The notes under the pieces are model-generated. The model did not search any database. It was given only the letters and a program-made list of their open reading frames with translations, and had not been told where the DNA came from. A program made the position numbers and the translations under genes. From an uncultured SAR116 cluster alpha proteobacterium (lineage in GTDB: Bacteria > Pseudomonadota > Alphaproteobacteria > Puniceispirillales > Marisalimonadaceae), in NCBI GenBank assembly GCA_902542765.1, contig CACBVW010000001.1, positions 48,965 to 112,964 of the forward strand: 64,000 bases of DNA, given 5' to 3'. Below, piece after piece: positions 22,408 to 32,419 of the stretch (position 1 is the stretch's first letter; each line of letters opens with the position of its first letter).

Positions 22408-23928
22408 TTATCTTCTTTTTTTTGACGGTTTTCCACCTAACCCTGGTAACCCCATACCTCCAAATCGATTTGCCATATTACCTAAGTTAGGAATATTACC
22501 ACCCATCATTTTTTGCAATTCGGCCATCTTATTGGCATCTATAACTGAATTTTGACCATCCTCTAAACCATGGTTTGGACTTGATCCACCAAGTGAAGAC
22601 ATCATATTTTTTAATCCGCCAAGACCACCCATTTTACCCATTTTTTTCATCATACGTGCCATGTCTTGTTGTTGTTTGACAAGTCTATTTACATCTGAGA
22701 CAGCTGTTCCCGAACCTGAAGCAATTCTTTTTCTACGAGAAGCATTTAAGAGAGAAACATTTACTCTCTCTTTTTTTGTCATAGAGTGTATAATAGCTTC
22801 TTGTTTTGAAATTGCTTTGTCATTAAAATTATTGGCAGCCATTTGTTTCTGAAGCTTACCAATACCTGGAAGCATGGACATTATTCCACCTAAACCTCCC
22901 ATTTTTTTTAATTGTACAATTTGTTTTAACATATCATTCATATCAAAACTGCCTTGTGACATCCTTTTCATCATTTGAGCCGCATCTTCTTCTGCAATAG
23001 TTTCTGCAGCTTTTTCTACAAGTGAGACAACGTCTCCCATATCTAAGATTCTTCCAGCAGCTCTGTCTGGGTAAAATGGTTCTAATCCTTCTATTTTTTC
23101 AGAAATACCAACAAATTTAATAGGACATCCAGTCACCGATCTCATTGATAGTGCAGCACCACCTCTTGCGTCACCATCAGACCTCGTTAAAACAACTCCT
23201 GATATTTTAATTAACTCTGAAAAAGCTTTTGCTGTCTGAACAGCATCTTGACCAGTCATTGCATCAGCAACTAATAAAGTTTCAGATGGTTTGGATAATT
23301 TAAAAACTTCTTTTGCCTCAGACATCATGGCTGTATCGAGTGTTGTTCTACCAGCAGTATCAAGTATTAAAACATCTATTGCCTGTACTTTAGATGCAGC
23401 CATTGCTCTTTTTGTTATTTTTTCTGGGCTTTCTCCATCAATTTCTGGGAGCACCAAAACTTCTGCTTGTTCACCTAATATCCTAAGTTGTTCTCTAGCT
23501 GCAGGCCTGTAAATATCAAGCGATGCAAGCATAACTTTCTTTCTTTTTTTAGATTTTAAATGAAAAGCCAACTTACCGGCAGTTGTGGTCTTACCAGAAC
23601 CCTGAAGACCCACTAACAATATAACTGCCGGAGGAGCATGATCTATTAATAATTCTGATTCTGTGGATCCAAGTACTTCTACTAAAACGTCATTAACAAT
23701 TTTGATAACTTGCTGACCAGGTGTAACCGATCTTAAAACTTCTTCACCAACTGCCCTTACTTTAACCTTTTCAATAAATTCTTTGACGACTGACAAAGCA
23801 ACATCGGCTTCTAGAAGAGCTGTCCGCACTTCTTTAAGTGCGTTTTCAACATCACTCTCTGAAAGAGCTCCCCTTTTTGTGAGTCCTTTAAAAACATTTC
23901 CAAGTTTATCAGTTAAGTTTTCAAACAT
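22408..23928 (-). CDS. ffh: signal recognition particle protein Ffh
   Basis: This 506-residue GTPase binds signal peptides and SRP RNA. The NG domain includes the P-loop LQGSGKTTTAGKLA, LDIYRPAAREQL and LDTAGRTTLD. The fourth guanine-binding motif reads TRSDGDARGGAAL. The C-terminal M domain is rich in Met and Gly, with GSGTAVSDVNRLVKQQQDM for RNA binding. Full length. It lies upstream of rpsP and downstream of ftsY on the same strand, so both SRP protein components are adjacent. No SRP RNA gene was recognised in the window. Confidence 0.97.
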   Translation of the reverse strand: MFENLTDKLGNVFKGLTKRGALSESDVENALKEVRTALLEADVALSVVKEFIEKVKVRAVGEEVLRSVTPGQQVIKIVNDVLVEVLGSTESELLIDHAPPAVILLVGLQGSGKTTTAGKLAFHLKSKKRKKVMLASLDIYRPAAREQLRILGEQAEVLVLPEIDGESPEKITKRAMAASKVQAIDVLILDTAGRTTLDTAMMSEAKEVFKLSKPSETLLVADAMTGQDAVQTAKAFSELIKISGVVLTRSDGDARGGAALSMRSVTGCPIKFVGISEKIEGLEPFYPDRAAGRILDMGDVVSLVEKAAETIAEEDAAQMMKRMSQGSFDMNDMLKQIVQLKKMGGLGGIMSMLPGIGKLQKQMAANNFNDKAISKQEAIIHSMTKKERVNVSLLNASRRKRIASGSGTAVSDVNRLVKQQQDMARMMKKMGKMGGLGGLKNMMSSLGGSSPNHGLEDGQNSVIDANKMAELQKMMGGNIPNLGNMANRFGGMGLPGLGGKPSKKRR

Positions 23929-24069
23929 TTTAAAACCAATTTGTTATTATAACCACAATTGCGCCCGTGCTTGAAACTCAAGGACGTGCGTTTGCGAAAT
24001 TTTTAAAAATAATTTGGTATTTCAGTATAGAAATTTATCGATTAAGTCAAGCCTTACTGCAATAAATCA
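23929..24069 (-). promoter_or_regulatory. ffh upstream region with a hairpin and possible -10 box
   Basis: This is a 141-bp gap between ftsY and ffh. It contains an imperfect hairpin at 23966-23986: CTTGA and TCAAG arms around AAC, extended by three more pairs across one G-G mismatch. On the minus strand a TATAAT sequence lies at 23946-23951, about 18 bases upstream of the ffh ATG. The hairpin could end ftsY transcription or sit in the ffh promoter. It is not followed by a strong T-run on the minus strand, so simple termination is uncertain. Confidence 0.4.
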
Positions 24070-25002
24070 CTAATCCAAACCGGCTAATGCCTTTGAAAAT
24101 GATGAGGCTTCAAAAATTTGTAGATCATCCAATGCTTCACCAACACCAACTGCATGAATAGGGATTTCGAACTTTTCAGCTAAAGATACGACAACTCCAC
24201 CTTTTGCACTTCCATCTAACTTTGTAATTATCATACCTGTTAAACCAATAGATTCGTCGAAGCTTTTTAACTGAGAAAGTGCATTTTGTCCAACCGTACC
24301 ATCTAAAACTACAACTTTTTGATGTGGGGCATCATGATCTAATTTTGATACAACTCGACAGGTTTTTGTCAGCTCTTCCATTAAATCTTTTTTATTTTGT
24401 AATCTTCCAGCTGTGTCGACAATAACAATATCAATATCTTCTTTTTTTGCTAATTCAAATGCTCTAAAAGCCACAGCGGCTGAGTCTCCTCCTTCGTCTC
24501 CCGATACTACTTGTGCACCAACTCTTTTTCCCCACGTCTCTAACTGTTCCACAGCAGCTGCTCTAAAAGTGTCTGCTGCCGCTAAAACAACTGATTTTTG
24601 TTCAAGTCTAAATTTTTCTGCTATTTTAGCAGCGGTAGTTGTTTTCCCAGAACCATTAACCCCCGCTAATAGCAAAACATGTGGTTTAGAGTTAACTTTT
24701 TCATAAAGATTTTGTTCACGAGGCAGTAAAATTTGTTCAATTTCTTCAGCCAAAGTTTTTGCGATTTGTATCTTTTCTATTTCTTTATTTTTATTTAATT
24801 CGAATTTCTGATCTTTAATCTTTTTTGCAATTCTACCAGCAACTTCCACACCAAGATCTGCTAGTATTAATTGATCTTCAATATCATAAAGTGTTTCTTG
24901 ATCAATTGTTTTTTTTCCAGTTATAGAGGCTATCGCACCTTCTACCTTAGATGCCGATTTGCTTAATCCAGTCTTTAATTTTTTAAACCAATTTAATGCC
25001 AT
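24070..25002 (-). CDS. ftsY: SRP receptor FtsY
   Basis: This 310-residue GTPase docks the SRP-ribosome complex at the membrane. The NG domain is complete: GVNGSGKTTTAAKIAEKF, AADTFRAAAVEQLETWG, DTAGRLQNKKDLMEEL and ITKLDGSAKGGVV. The acidic A domain found in E. coli FtsY is absent, as in most alphaproteobacteria. The amphipathic N-terminal segment MALNWFKKLKTGLSKS is the likely membrane-targeting helix. It follows mtaB by 26 bp. Confidence 0.96.
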   Translation of the reverse strand: MALNWFKKLKTGLSKSASKVEGAIASITGKKTIDQETLYDIEDQLILADLGVEVAGRIAKKIKDQKFELNKNKEIEKIQIAKTLAEEIEQILLPREQNLYEKVNSKPHVLLLAGVNGSGKTTTAAKIAEKFRLEQKSVVLAAADTFRAAAVEQLETWGKRVGAQVVSGDEGGDSAAVAFRAFELAKKEDIDIVIVDTAGRLQNKKDLMEELTKTCRVVSKLDHDAPHQKVVVLDGTVGQNALSQLKSFDESIGLTGMIITKLDGSAKGGVVVSLAEKFEIPIHAVGVGEALDDLQIFEASSFSKALAGLD

Positions 25003-25028
25003 TAAATTTGACTCTTTTTTTATCTATT

Positions 25029-26321
25029 TCAATTACGAATAGTTCCTATTAATCCATCAGAGTTAATTTCTAAAATTTTTGTAGCAACAATTGTGCACGC
25101 TTCAACATTTTCTTTTAATTTTATTTTTGAAAAATTTGTAGCATGACCAACTGAATTATTTTCTACCAAAACTTTTTGAGTGGTTCCAATTTGACTAATT
25201 AAAAAATTATTATGTTGTTTTTCAGCTAAATCTCTTAGTTCTTTAGCTCTTTTTTGAATAATTTTTTTTGGTACTTGTGACATATTTGACGCTGGAGTAT
25301 TTTTTCTCTTAGAGTATGGAAAGACATGAATATATGTAATGTTAGCTTCTTTTATTAGTTGCATACTTTTTTGGTGAGCTTTTTCATCTTCAGTTGGAAA
25401 ACCAGCTATAAAATCACCTCCGAACACAATATCATTTCTTCGTCTTTTTGCTTCTTTAACAAAATTAATTACGTCTCTGTAAAGATGTCTTCTTTTCATT
25501 CTTTTCAAAATAATATCATCACCATGTTGAATAGATAAATGAATATGAGGCATTAGCCTTTCCTCATACTCAAACGCATCCATCAAGTCAAAATCAACTT
25601 CAGCTGGATCAATGGATGACAATCTTAGTCTATGCAAATTTGGGATATTTTTTAAAATTTTTTTTACCAACAATCCTAAACTTGGCTTCCCAAAAATATC
25701 AATACCCCAAGATGTTAAATCTACACCAGTGAGAACAATTTCTTTTACACCATTTTTTAATAAAGAATTAATAGAGTTAATCACATTTTGAGTTGATACT
25801 GACCTGCTTGGGCCTCTTCCAAAAGGAATAATACAAAATGTACACCTATGATCACATCCATTTTGAACTTGAATAAAACCGCGTGTGTGTTTGTTGAATG
25901 ATTCAATTAGATGCTCGGATGTGCATTTAACTTGCATAATATCTTGAACAAATACATTTTGATTATGAAGTATTTTATGTTCTGCTTCAAATTTCTTCCA
26001 AAAATTTTCATCAAGCTTTTCTTTGTTACCTATTACAAAGTCCACTTCCGGCATGTTATTCCATCTTTCAGGATCTATTTGAGCAGCACAACCTGTAACC
26101 AAAATTTTAGCATCTGGTCTATTTTTTTTGGACGATCTTATTGCCTGTCTTGCTTGACGTTCAGCTTCACTAGTTACAGCACAAGTGTTGAAAATTATTA
26201 AATCACTTTGACCATTCTTACTAGCAAGGTCGCTAATAACCTGACTTTCCCAGATATTTAGCCTACATCCAAAAGTCTTTATGTCAGGTAATGAGTTTTT
26301 ATTTTTTGAAGTGATGTTCAT
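25029..26321 (-). CDS. mtaB: tRNA t6A37 methylthiotransferase
   Basis: This 430-residue radical-SAM enzyme converts t6A37 to ms2t6A in tRNAs reading ANN codons. The N-terminal UPF0004/MTTase domain starts with IKTFGCRLNIWESQVI and has further Cys at NTCAVTSEAERQAR and VTGCAAQID for the second cluster. The radical-SAM motif is GCDHRCTFCIIPFGRGPSRS. A C-terminal TRAM-like region follows. It matches MtaB (YqeV-like) better than MiaB. It directly abuts dapF, an arrangement common in alphaproteobacteria. Confidence 0.92.
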   Translation of the reverse strand: MNITSKNKNSLPDIKTFGCRLNIWESQVISDLASKNGQSDLIIFNTCAVTSEAERQARQAIRSSKKNRPDAKILVTGCAAQIDPERWNNMPEVDFVIGNKEKLDENFWKKFEAEHKILHNQNVFVQDIMQVKCTSEHLIESFNKHTRGFIQVQNGCDHRCTFCIIPFGRGPSRSVSTQNVINSINSLLKNGVKEIVLTGVDLTSWGIDIFGKPSLGLLVKKILKNIPNLHRLRLSSIDPAEVDFDLMDAFEYEERLMPHIHLSIQHGDDIILKRMKRRHLYRDVINFVKEAKRRRNDIVFGGDFIAGFPTEDEKAHQKSMQLIKEANITYIHVFPYSKRKNTPASNMSQVPKKIIQKRAKELRDLAEKQHNNFLISQIGTTQKVLVENNSVGHATNFSKIKLKENVEACTIVATKILEINSDGLIGTIRN

Positions 26322-27149
26322 TTATTCACCTATAAAACCTTCAAATACTCTTTCAGTATCGCCAGAAAGTGTTACAGACCCGTTATCAAGCCATTTGATA
26401 AACAAATCTCCACCGTCTAAAGCAACTTTATTTTCTTTATCACTTTTTTTTAATGAAGAAGCCGCAACTAAAGTTGCACACGCTCCAGATCCACATGCTG
26501 AAGTCATGCCCGCTCCTCTCTCCCAAACTCTCATTCTAAGAGATTTGTCTTCTAGAACAGATACAAATTCAATGTTTGCATATTCTGGAAAAATGGAATG
26601 CTTTTCTAAACGAGGACCAATAGAGTTTATATTCAAATTCTCAAGCTCTTCTAAATTATTTATAAAAATAACTGCGTGTGGATTTCCTATAGATAAACAA
26701 AAAGCTTCAAACTCGTCTAATTTAACACTTTGCGTATCTTGCTCCTTTGATAATGGTATTTCATTCCAGCTAAATTTTGGAACACCCATATTCACGGTAA
26801 CTAAATTGTTAGTTTTAGAACAATACAAGTCATTACTAACACTTTTAATAGTTAAAGATTTTAGGTCATTCTTTTTCATTAAATAGTCAGCCACACATCT
26901 TGTACCATTTCCACAAGCACCAGTTTCCGAGCCATCAGAATTGTACATTTTAATTTGAAAATTTTCAGGAGTAATTGTATTTTCAATTATCAAAACTTGA
27001 TCACATCCAATTCCTATGCGTCTGTTACTTATTTTATTAATAAATTTTGAGTCATGAATGATAGGATTCTTTATATTATCAAAAATAATAAAATCATTTC
27101 CTAGACCATGCATTTTTACAAATGGAATTTTCAAAATCTTAGCCTTCAA
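26322..27149 (-). CDS. dapF: diaminopimelate epimerase
   Basis: This 275-residue cofactor-independent racemase interconverts LL- and meso-diaminopimelate for peptidoglycan and lysine. Both catalytic cysteines are present in GACGNGTRCVADYL and TSACGSGACATLV. The N-terminal FVKMHGLGNDFIIFD is canonical. It lies between xthA and mtaB with almost no spacing, so co-transcription is likely. Confidence 0.97.
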   Translation of the reverse strand: MKAKILKIPFVKMHGLGNDFIIFDNIKNPIIHDSKFINKISNRRIGIGCDQVLIIENTITPENFQIKMYNSDGSETGACGNGTRCVADYLMKKNDLKSLTIKSVSNDLYCSKTNNLVTVNMGVPKFSWNEIPLSKEQDTQSVKLDEFEAFCLSIGNPHAVIFINNLEELENLNINSIGPRLEKHSIFPEYANIEFVSVLEDKSLRMRVWERGAGMTSACGSGACATLVAASSLKKSDKENKVALDGGDLFIKWLDNGSVTLSGDTERVFEGFIGE

Positions 27150-27157
27150 TTTTATTC

Positions 27158-27943
27158 TTAAATATCAATATCAACTATAATCGGCACATGGTCAGATGGT
27201 TTTTCCCATGACCTGCTATCCTTATAAATAACACCTGATTTTACTAATGAAAATAAATTTTTTGATATCCAAAAGTGATCAAGTCTTCTACCTCTATTTG
27301 AAATCTCCCAATTTCTATTTCGATATGACCACCAAGAATAAAGTTTCTCATTATGTGGAACAAATTCCCTCATTATGTCTATCCAATTACCAGTCTGAAT
27401 TATATCTAGTAAGGTTTCTGTTTCTATTGATGTATGTGATACCACATTAAGTAATTGTTTATGTGACCAGACATCATGTTCTAATGGAGCGATATTCAAA
27501 TCACCTACTAAAATTTTATTTGTTTTTGTCTCTGATGAAAAATAATTTTTCATTTCATTAATGAAAGAAATTTTATGCTCGAACTTTGGATTAATTGAAA
27601 TGTCAGGCTCATCTCCACCAGCAGGCACATAAAAATTATGAAGTTCGATATAATTCTTTAATTTTACATAAAGGTGACGAGTGTCTTCTTTATTACACCA
27701 ATTTACATATCCTGAGTCCATAAATTCAAACTTTGATATTATAGCAACTCCATTGTAGGATTTTTCTCCTCTAAAATATTGATGAACGTACCCAATTTTT
27801 TCAAGCTCTTTACTTGGGAAAAATTCATTTGGTGTTTTGGTCTCCTGCAAACACAAAACATCAATGTTTTGATTTTTCAAAAAACGTAGAACTTGATTAA
27901 TTCTTAACCTTATTGAATTTATATTCCAAGTAGCTATTCTCAC
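27158..27943 (-). CDS. xthA: exodeoxyribonuclease III family AP endonuclease
   Basis: This 261-residue enzyme belongs to the exonuclease III/EEP superfamily and repairs abasic sites. Motifs in order are ATWNINSIRLR, VLCLQETK, the GDLNIAP Mg-binding block, and a C-terminal DHVPIIVDI with the catalytic histidine. RRLDHFWIS is also typical. Full length. It ends 8 bp before dapF; the upstream gap to lolA is about 150 bp. Confidence 0.95.
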   Translation of the reverse strand: MRIATWNINSIRLRINQVLRFLKNQNIDVLCLQETKTPNEFFPSKELEKIGYVHQYFRGEKSYNGVAIISKFEFMDSGYVNWCNKEDTRHLYVKLKNYIELHNFYVPAGGDEPDISINPKFEHKISFINEMKNYFSSETKTNKILVGDLNIAPLEHDVWSHKQLLNVVSHTSIETETLLDIIQTGNWIDIMREFVPHNEKLYSWWSYRNRNWEISNRGRRLDHFWISKNLFSLVKSGVIYKDSRSWEKPSDHVPIIVDIDI

Positions 27944-28093
27944 AAAATACCTCTGATTTTTTTTTTAATTCAAATTATTTCATTATTAAGTCAATATTAG
28001 AAATTATAGTGAATTTCATAAAATGATAAATTTATTTTGAAAATAAATTCCTTCTTCATAATATCATTAAATAATAACACAGATAAAAATTTA

Positions 28094-28711
28094 TCAATTA
28101 GTTGGCTCAGGGAAATCTATTGGAAAAAATAATAAATGAGAGAGTTTATTATTATATTTTGCATTTTGAATCAATACAGTTGTGTTTTCTCCCAAAGAGT
28201 CTTGAATTTCCCATTTTTTTAAGCTGAATGGATTTTCTGAAAATTCTAAAACCAAACTTTCTTGATTATCTTTGTTTTGGCTTTTTAATTTTAATGAAAT
28301 TATACCTGCTTCAATAATATATTCTGTTTTAATATTTTGATTATTTAAAAATGATGTATTTTCTAATAAAAGTGCAAAAGGAGAATTTTTTAAAGGAATA
28401 TTGTTAGTTGTTTTTGCTTCTCTGTCTTGGATCACAATCCAAAATCCTTTACAAGTTATAAGCAAATTCTTTGGTTTTTCATAATCAATTCTTAATTTCC
28501 CTGGTAAATCCAAATATACTTTACCATTACTGACATTTCCTGAAGGACTTACCTGTATAAAATTTGCTTCTAGTGTAACAAGATTTTCAAAAAATTTTTT
28601 AATATGAATTTTTGCTGATTTGTTTTTTTCAACAGCATATGATGCATGACAACTTAAAATTATTAAAAAAACATATAAAAAAAATTTTATCGTAATTTCT
28701 AATTGCTTCAA
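28094..28711 (-). CDS. lolA: outer-membrane lipoprotein carrier LolA
   Basis: This 205-residue protein has an N-terminal signal sequence (hydrophobic FFLYVFLIILSCHASYA, residues about 10-26). A LolA-type half-barrel follows: LVTLEANFIQ, GKVYLDLPGKLRIDYEKP and ESLVLEFSENPF. LolA shuttles lipoproteins across the periplasm to the outer membrane. Its stop-start junction with ftsK is immediate (ftsK ends at 28712), and ftsK-lolA linkage is common in proteobacteria. It is divergent at sequence level, but motif order and context agree. Confidence 0.9.
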   Translation of the reverse strand: MKQLEITIKFFLYVFLIILSCHASYAVEKNKSAKIHIKKFFENLVTLEANFIQVSPSGNVSNGKVYLDLPGKLRIDYEKPKNLLITCKGFWIVIQDREAKTTNNIPLKNSPFALLLENTSFLNNQNIKTEYIIEAGIISLKLKSQNKDNQESLVLEFSENPFSLKKWEIQDSLGENTTVLIQNAKYNNKLSHLLFFPIDFPEPTN

Positions 28712-31078
28712 TTAACTATCCTCAATCAAAATATCTCTTTTCCCAGCTCTACCTGGCTTAGAAACAACATTATTATCTTCCATTTTTTCAATTATTGTAG
28801 CTGCTCTATTATAGCCTATTTTTAAATGTCTTTGAATAAATGAAGTACTTGCCCTTCCCTCTCTGACTACTAAGGCTACAGCTTCGTCGTATAACTCATC
28901 TCTCGAATTTTTATTATTATTAAAACTATTAAGATCATTTGGAGAAAAGTTTTCAGGTTCTTCGGTAATACTTTCATCATAATCTGGAATAGATTGATCA
29001 GATAAAAATTTTGTTACTTTCTCAACTTCATTATCTTCAACGAAAGGACCATGTACTCGTGTTACTTTACCACCACCTGCCATGTACAGCATGTCTCCCC
29101 TTCCAAGCAACTGTTCAGCACCTTGCTCTCCTAATATTGTTCTACTGTCAATTTTACTTGTAACTTGAAATGAAATTCTGGTTGGAAAATTTGCCTTAAT
29201 TGTTCCTGTTATAACATCTACGGATGGTCTTTGCGTAGCCATGACAACGTGAATACCAGCAGCTCTAGCCATTTGAGCTAATCTTTGAACTGCTGCCTCT
29301 ATATCTTTTCCAGCAACTAACATTAAATCTGCAACTTCATCAATTATTACTACAATATAAGGTAAAGGTGTTAAACTTATTTGTTGATCTTCAAAAATTG
29401 GTTGGCCAGTTTCTGGATCGAAACCAACTTGAATATTTTTTGAGAGAATTTCACCCTTCTTTCTTGCTTGAATTAATCTTTCATTATAACTGTCAATATT
29501 TCGAACACCAAGTTTACTCATGGACATATATCTTGTTTCCATTTCCCTTACAGCCCATTTTAAAGCAATAATTGCTTTATTTGGATCTGTTACGACAGGA
29601 GTTAGAAGATGAGGAATGCCGTCATAAACTGACAATTCCAACATTTTAGGATCAATCATGATAAGTCTACAAGTTTCTGGAGTATGTTTATATAATAAAG
29701 ATAAAATCATTGCATTTATTCCAACCGATTTTCCTGAACCTGTTGTTCCAGCTACAAGTAAATGTGGCATTCTTGCTAAGTCAGCAACAACTGGGTATCC
29801 TGCTATATTTTTGCCAAGACAGACTGGCAGACTAAAATTTGATTTTTGAAATTCCTCATGTTCTAGGATGTTTCTCAACATCACTGTTTCTCGTGATTTG
29901 TTAGGTAACTCAATACCAATAACATTTTGACCTGGAACCATTGCTACCCTTACAGCCTCAACTGACATTGATCTGGCAATATCATCAGCCAGAGATATAA
30001 CCCTTTGACTTCTTAAACCTGGTGCTGGTTGTAAGTCATACCTAGTTACAACTGGACCATATCTAACGGACTCTATATTTCCATTAATTGAATAATCTGA
30101 CAAAACTCCCTCAAGAACTTTTGCATTCATGTCGAGAGTTTCTTTGCTAGGAGGTTTGATATCTTCTGTAAAATCTTTTAGCAAACATACAGATGGTAAA
30201 ATAAATCCGCTTTCAGACCCTAATGGTAAGTCATCTTGATATGAATTGTAATTTTCTTTCTTTTTCTTTAAATTTGGGTCTTTATGGACATTTTTAATTA
30301 AAATTGGGGTTTTTCTAACTTTTGGTTTTTTTCTGCCAATAGAATTACCTTTAAATTTAAAAAATTTATTTTTTAGTTTATTGAAAAAGCCAATTCCATA
30401 TTTATCCTCTTCTAGTTCACTTTCAACTTTTTTATAGTTGTTAAAAAACAAATTTGAAAACATTGTTAATATCCAGACAAATGGTAAGAATATAGGTCTA
30501 AAGATAAATTTAAAAAATTTTATTTCTTTTTCACCTGTAGATAGTACCCAAAAAAATAATAAAAAAGAGATACTTAGGGATGCTAACCCTAAAATTGTTT
30601 GAGATAAATTAATGTCAAAAGCTATTAGATCAGAGATTTTCCTAGAGCAGGTTAATAATAACCATTCAGATAAACCATTTTGACTAAAGATTGGGAAATT
30701 AATAGTTAGTTTTTGAATTATATTAGTCTCAAGATAAGTGCCTCCTATTGAACTAAGGAATATCATAAGGATAATTGTTAAAATTTTTGTTTTAAAAAAT
30801 TTTATATTAGTTTCATTAAAAAACTTTAAAGACCACATAAATATAATTGAGGAAAGCAATAATCCAGGTAAAACACCAAATTCTCTTATAACTAACCCAG
30901 AGAAAAATGATCCAATTTCACCATAAAAATTTTTTGATATGTTCTCGGAGACAACACCCCAGCCAGGATCTTCAGGGTGAAATGAAAATAAAACTAAAAA
31001 GAACGATATAGAACTAAAAAATAAAATTGAAGATAATATTTTATTTATTATTTTAATATAAAAATTACTTTTTTCCAT
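28712..31078 (-). CDS. ftsK: DNA translocase FtsK
   Basis: This 788-residue protein couples chromosome segregation to division. The N-terminus has about four membrane helices within residues 10-205. A short basic linker follows, much shorter than in E. coli. The RecA-like motor has a Walker A motif in VAGTTGSGKSVGINAMI, a Walker B in IVVIIDEVADLMLVAG, and IHVVMATQRPSVDVITGTIK. The C-terminal winged-helix gamma domain (ASTSFIQRHLKIGYNRAATI) should read KOPS-type sites. It is complete and resembles short alphaproteobacterial FtsK/SpoIIIE. Confidence 0.96.
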   Translation of the reverse strand: MEKSNFYIKIINKILSSILFFSSISFFLVLFSFHPEDPGWGVVSENISKNFYGEIGSFFSGLVIREFGVLPGLLLSSIIFMWSLKFFNETNIKFFKTKILTIILMIFLSSIGGTYLETNIIQKLTINFPIFSQNGLSEWLLLTCSRKISDLIAFDINLSQTILGLASLSISFLLFFWVLSTGEKEIKFFKFIFRPIFLPFVWILTMFSNLFFNNYKKVESELEEDKYGIGFFNKLKNKFFKFKGNSIGRKKPKVRKTPILIKNVHKDPNLKKKKENYNSYQDDLPLGSESGFILPSVCLLKDFTEDIKPPSKETLDMNAKVLEGVLSDYSINGNIESVRYGPVVTRYDLQPAPGLRSQRVISLADDIARSMSVEAVRVAMVPGQNVIGIELPNKSRETVMLRNILEHEEFQKSNFSLPVCLGKNIAGYPVVADLARMPHLLVAGTTGSGKSVGINAMILSLLYKHTPETCRLIMIDPKMLELSVYDGIPHLLTPVVTDPNKAIIALKWAVREMETRYMSMSKLGVRNIDSYNERLIQARKKGEILSKNIQVGFDPETGQPIFEDQQISLTPLPYIVVIIDEVADLMLVAGKDIEAAVQRLAQMARAAGIHVVMATQRPSVDVITGTIKANFPTRISFQVTSKIDSRTILGEQGAEQLLGRGDMLYMAGGGKVTRVHGPFVEDNEVEKVTKFLSDQSIPDYDESITEEPENFSPNDLNSFNNNKNSRDELYDEAVALVVREGRASTSFIQRHLKIGYNRAATIIEKMEDNNVVSKPGRAGKRDILIEDS

Positions 31079-31109
31079 ATTTTAATCTTAATTATTATTC
31101 AAAAAACAT

Positions 31110-32321
31110 TCATTCTTGAGCAATATCCATCTTTAAAAATAAGCAAATACGTCTCATTGTTTCCTCAATAACTTCTTTCTTGTCAACTAAGGAGATTCTT
31201 AAGTATCCTTTACCAGGATTAATACCATTGACATCTTTTGCCATAAAACTTCCCGGCATAACTCTTAAAGAAAATTTTTCCCACAACATTTTGGCTGCTT
31301 TCTTGTCGTCTTTAACCTTTAACCAAAGAAAAAAACCTGCATCTGGAATTTTTAAGTCTTTATAAAGAGGTTTTAAATATTTTTCTGCAAGTTCAAAGTT
31401 TTGGTCATAATGTAAGCAACCTTCTATTTGATGATTATCGTCGTCATATAATGCACTTGCAACTTTTTGAATAGGAATAGGAACTGGTGAAGCACCATTT
31501 GAGACCAACAACTTATATTTTTCAATTATAGTTTCGTCTCCAGCTATAAACCCAGCTCTCATTCCACAAGTATTATTTCTTTTTGATAGAGAATTAAAAA
31601 TTATTAAATTTTCTAAGCTATTGCCTAAATGTAAAGCTGCCTCTAATCCTCCTGGTGGTTTAGATCTGTTCATTCTATAGACATCACTATAACATTCATC
31701 AATTGCCAAAATGAATTTATATTTTCTAGCAAGTAATATAGCGTTTTTTAAATAATCAATGTTGGCAACGCTACCATGAGGGTTAGACGGGGAGCAAATA
31801 TACATTATTACAGAAGATTTTAATAAATTTTCGGGTAAATTCAAAATATCTGGCATGTAATTATTTTCTGGCAAAGAGTTCATCCAATGTACTTTTGATC
31901 CACTTGATATACTGCCCGCAAACCAAGCATGATAAAATGGATTAGTTACAAGGGCTGTTGTTTTTCCAACTTTTAAGTTTTTAGCCAGCAAACCCAAGAG
32001 GTGTAAGGGTTCTCTTGTTCCTGGAACAGGAACTATATTCTTATTTAATTTAATCAGTTTATCTGTACCTGGGTATCTTCTTTTTATATAATTTAATATA
32101 CTATTACCAAAACTTGGTATTGCTTCACTTGGAGGATATTTTGCCCAATCTTTATAATTCAAGTCTAAAATTTTTTTTGTGAAATCTGGTAAACCCAATG
32201 TAGGTTCACCTAGTGACACCTTTATAATTGGATATTTAGGGTTGGGCTCAGTGTTTTCCAAAAGAGATGCAAGTTTTCCAAACATCCAGTCTTTTAAAAT
32301 ATTATAATCTGAGTTTAACAT
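31110..32321 (-). CDS. dapC: class I/II aminotransferase, probably succinyldiaminopimelate transaminase
   Basis: This 403-residue PLP enzyme has the lysine in FNSLSKRNNTCGMRAGF. Other segments (VPGTREPLHLLGL, ALVTNPFYHAWFAG, YICSPSNPHGSVAN, AIDECYSDVYR) match DapC of the Bordetella type. DapC forms N-succinyl-LL-diaminopimelate in lysine synthesis, which fits the presence of asd and dapF in the window. A general aspartate or alanine aminotransferase cannot be excluded by motif alone. It lies upstream of ftsK with a 31-bp gap. Confidence 0.82.
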   Translation of the reverse strand: MLNSDYNILKDWMFGKLASLLENTEPNPKYPIIKVSLGEPTLGLPDFTKKILDLNYKDWAKYPPSEAIPSFGNSILNYIKRRYPGTDKLIKLNKNIVPVPGTREPLHLLGLLAKNLKVGKTTALVTNPFYHAWFAGSISSGSKVHWMNSLPENNYMPDILNLPENLLKSSVIMYICSPSNPHGSVANIDYLKNAILLARKYKFILAIDECYSDVYRMNRSKPPGGLEAALHLGNSLENLIIFNSLSKRNNTCGMRAGFIAGDETIIEKYKLLVSNGASPVPIPIQKVASALYDDDNHQIEGCLHYDQNFELAEKYLKPLYKDLKIPDAGFFLWLKVKDDKKAAKMLWEKFSLRVMPGSFMAKDVNGINPGKGYLRISLVDKKEVIEETMRRICLFLKMDIAQE

Positions 32322-32419
32322 TTTAAAACCTCAAACAATTTTCACATTTATTTTTTTATATTATACTGGTAAATTTTGAAACTAATATAATTGAGTTATT
32401 TAACTTAATGAGAGCATAA

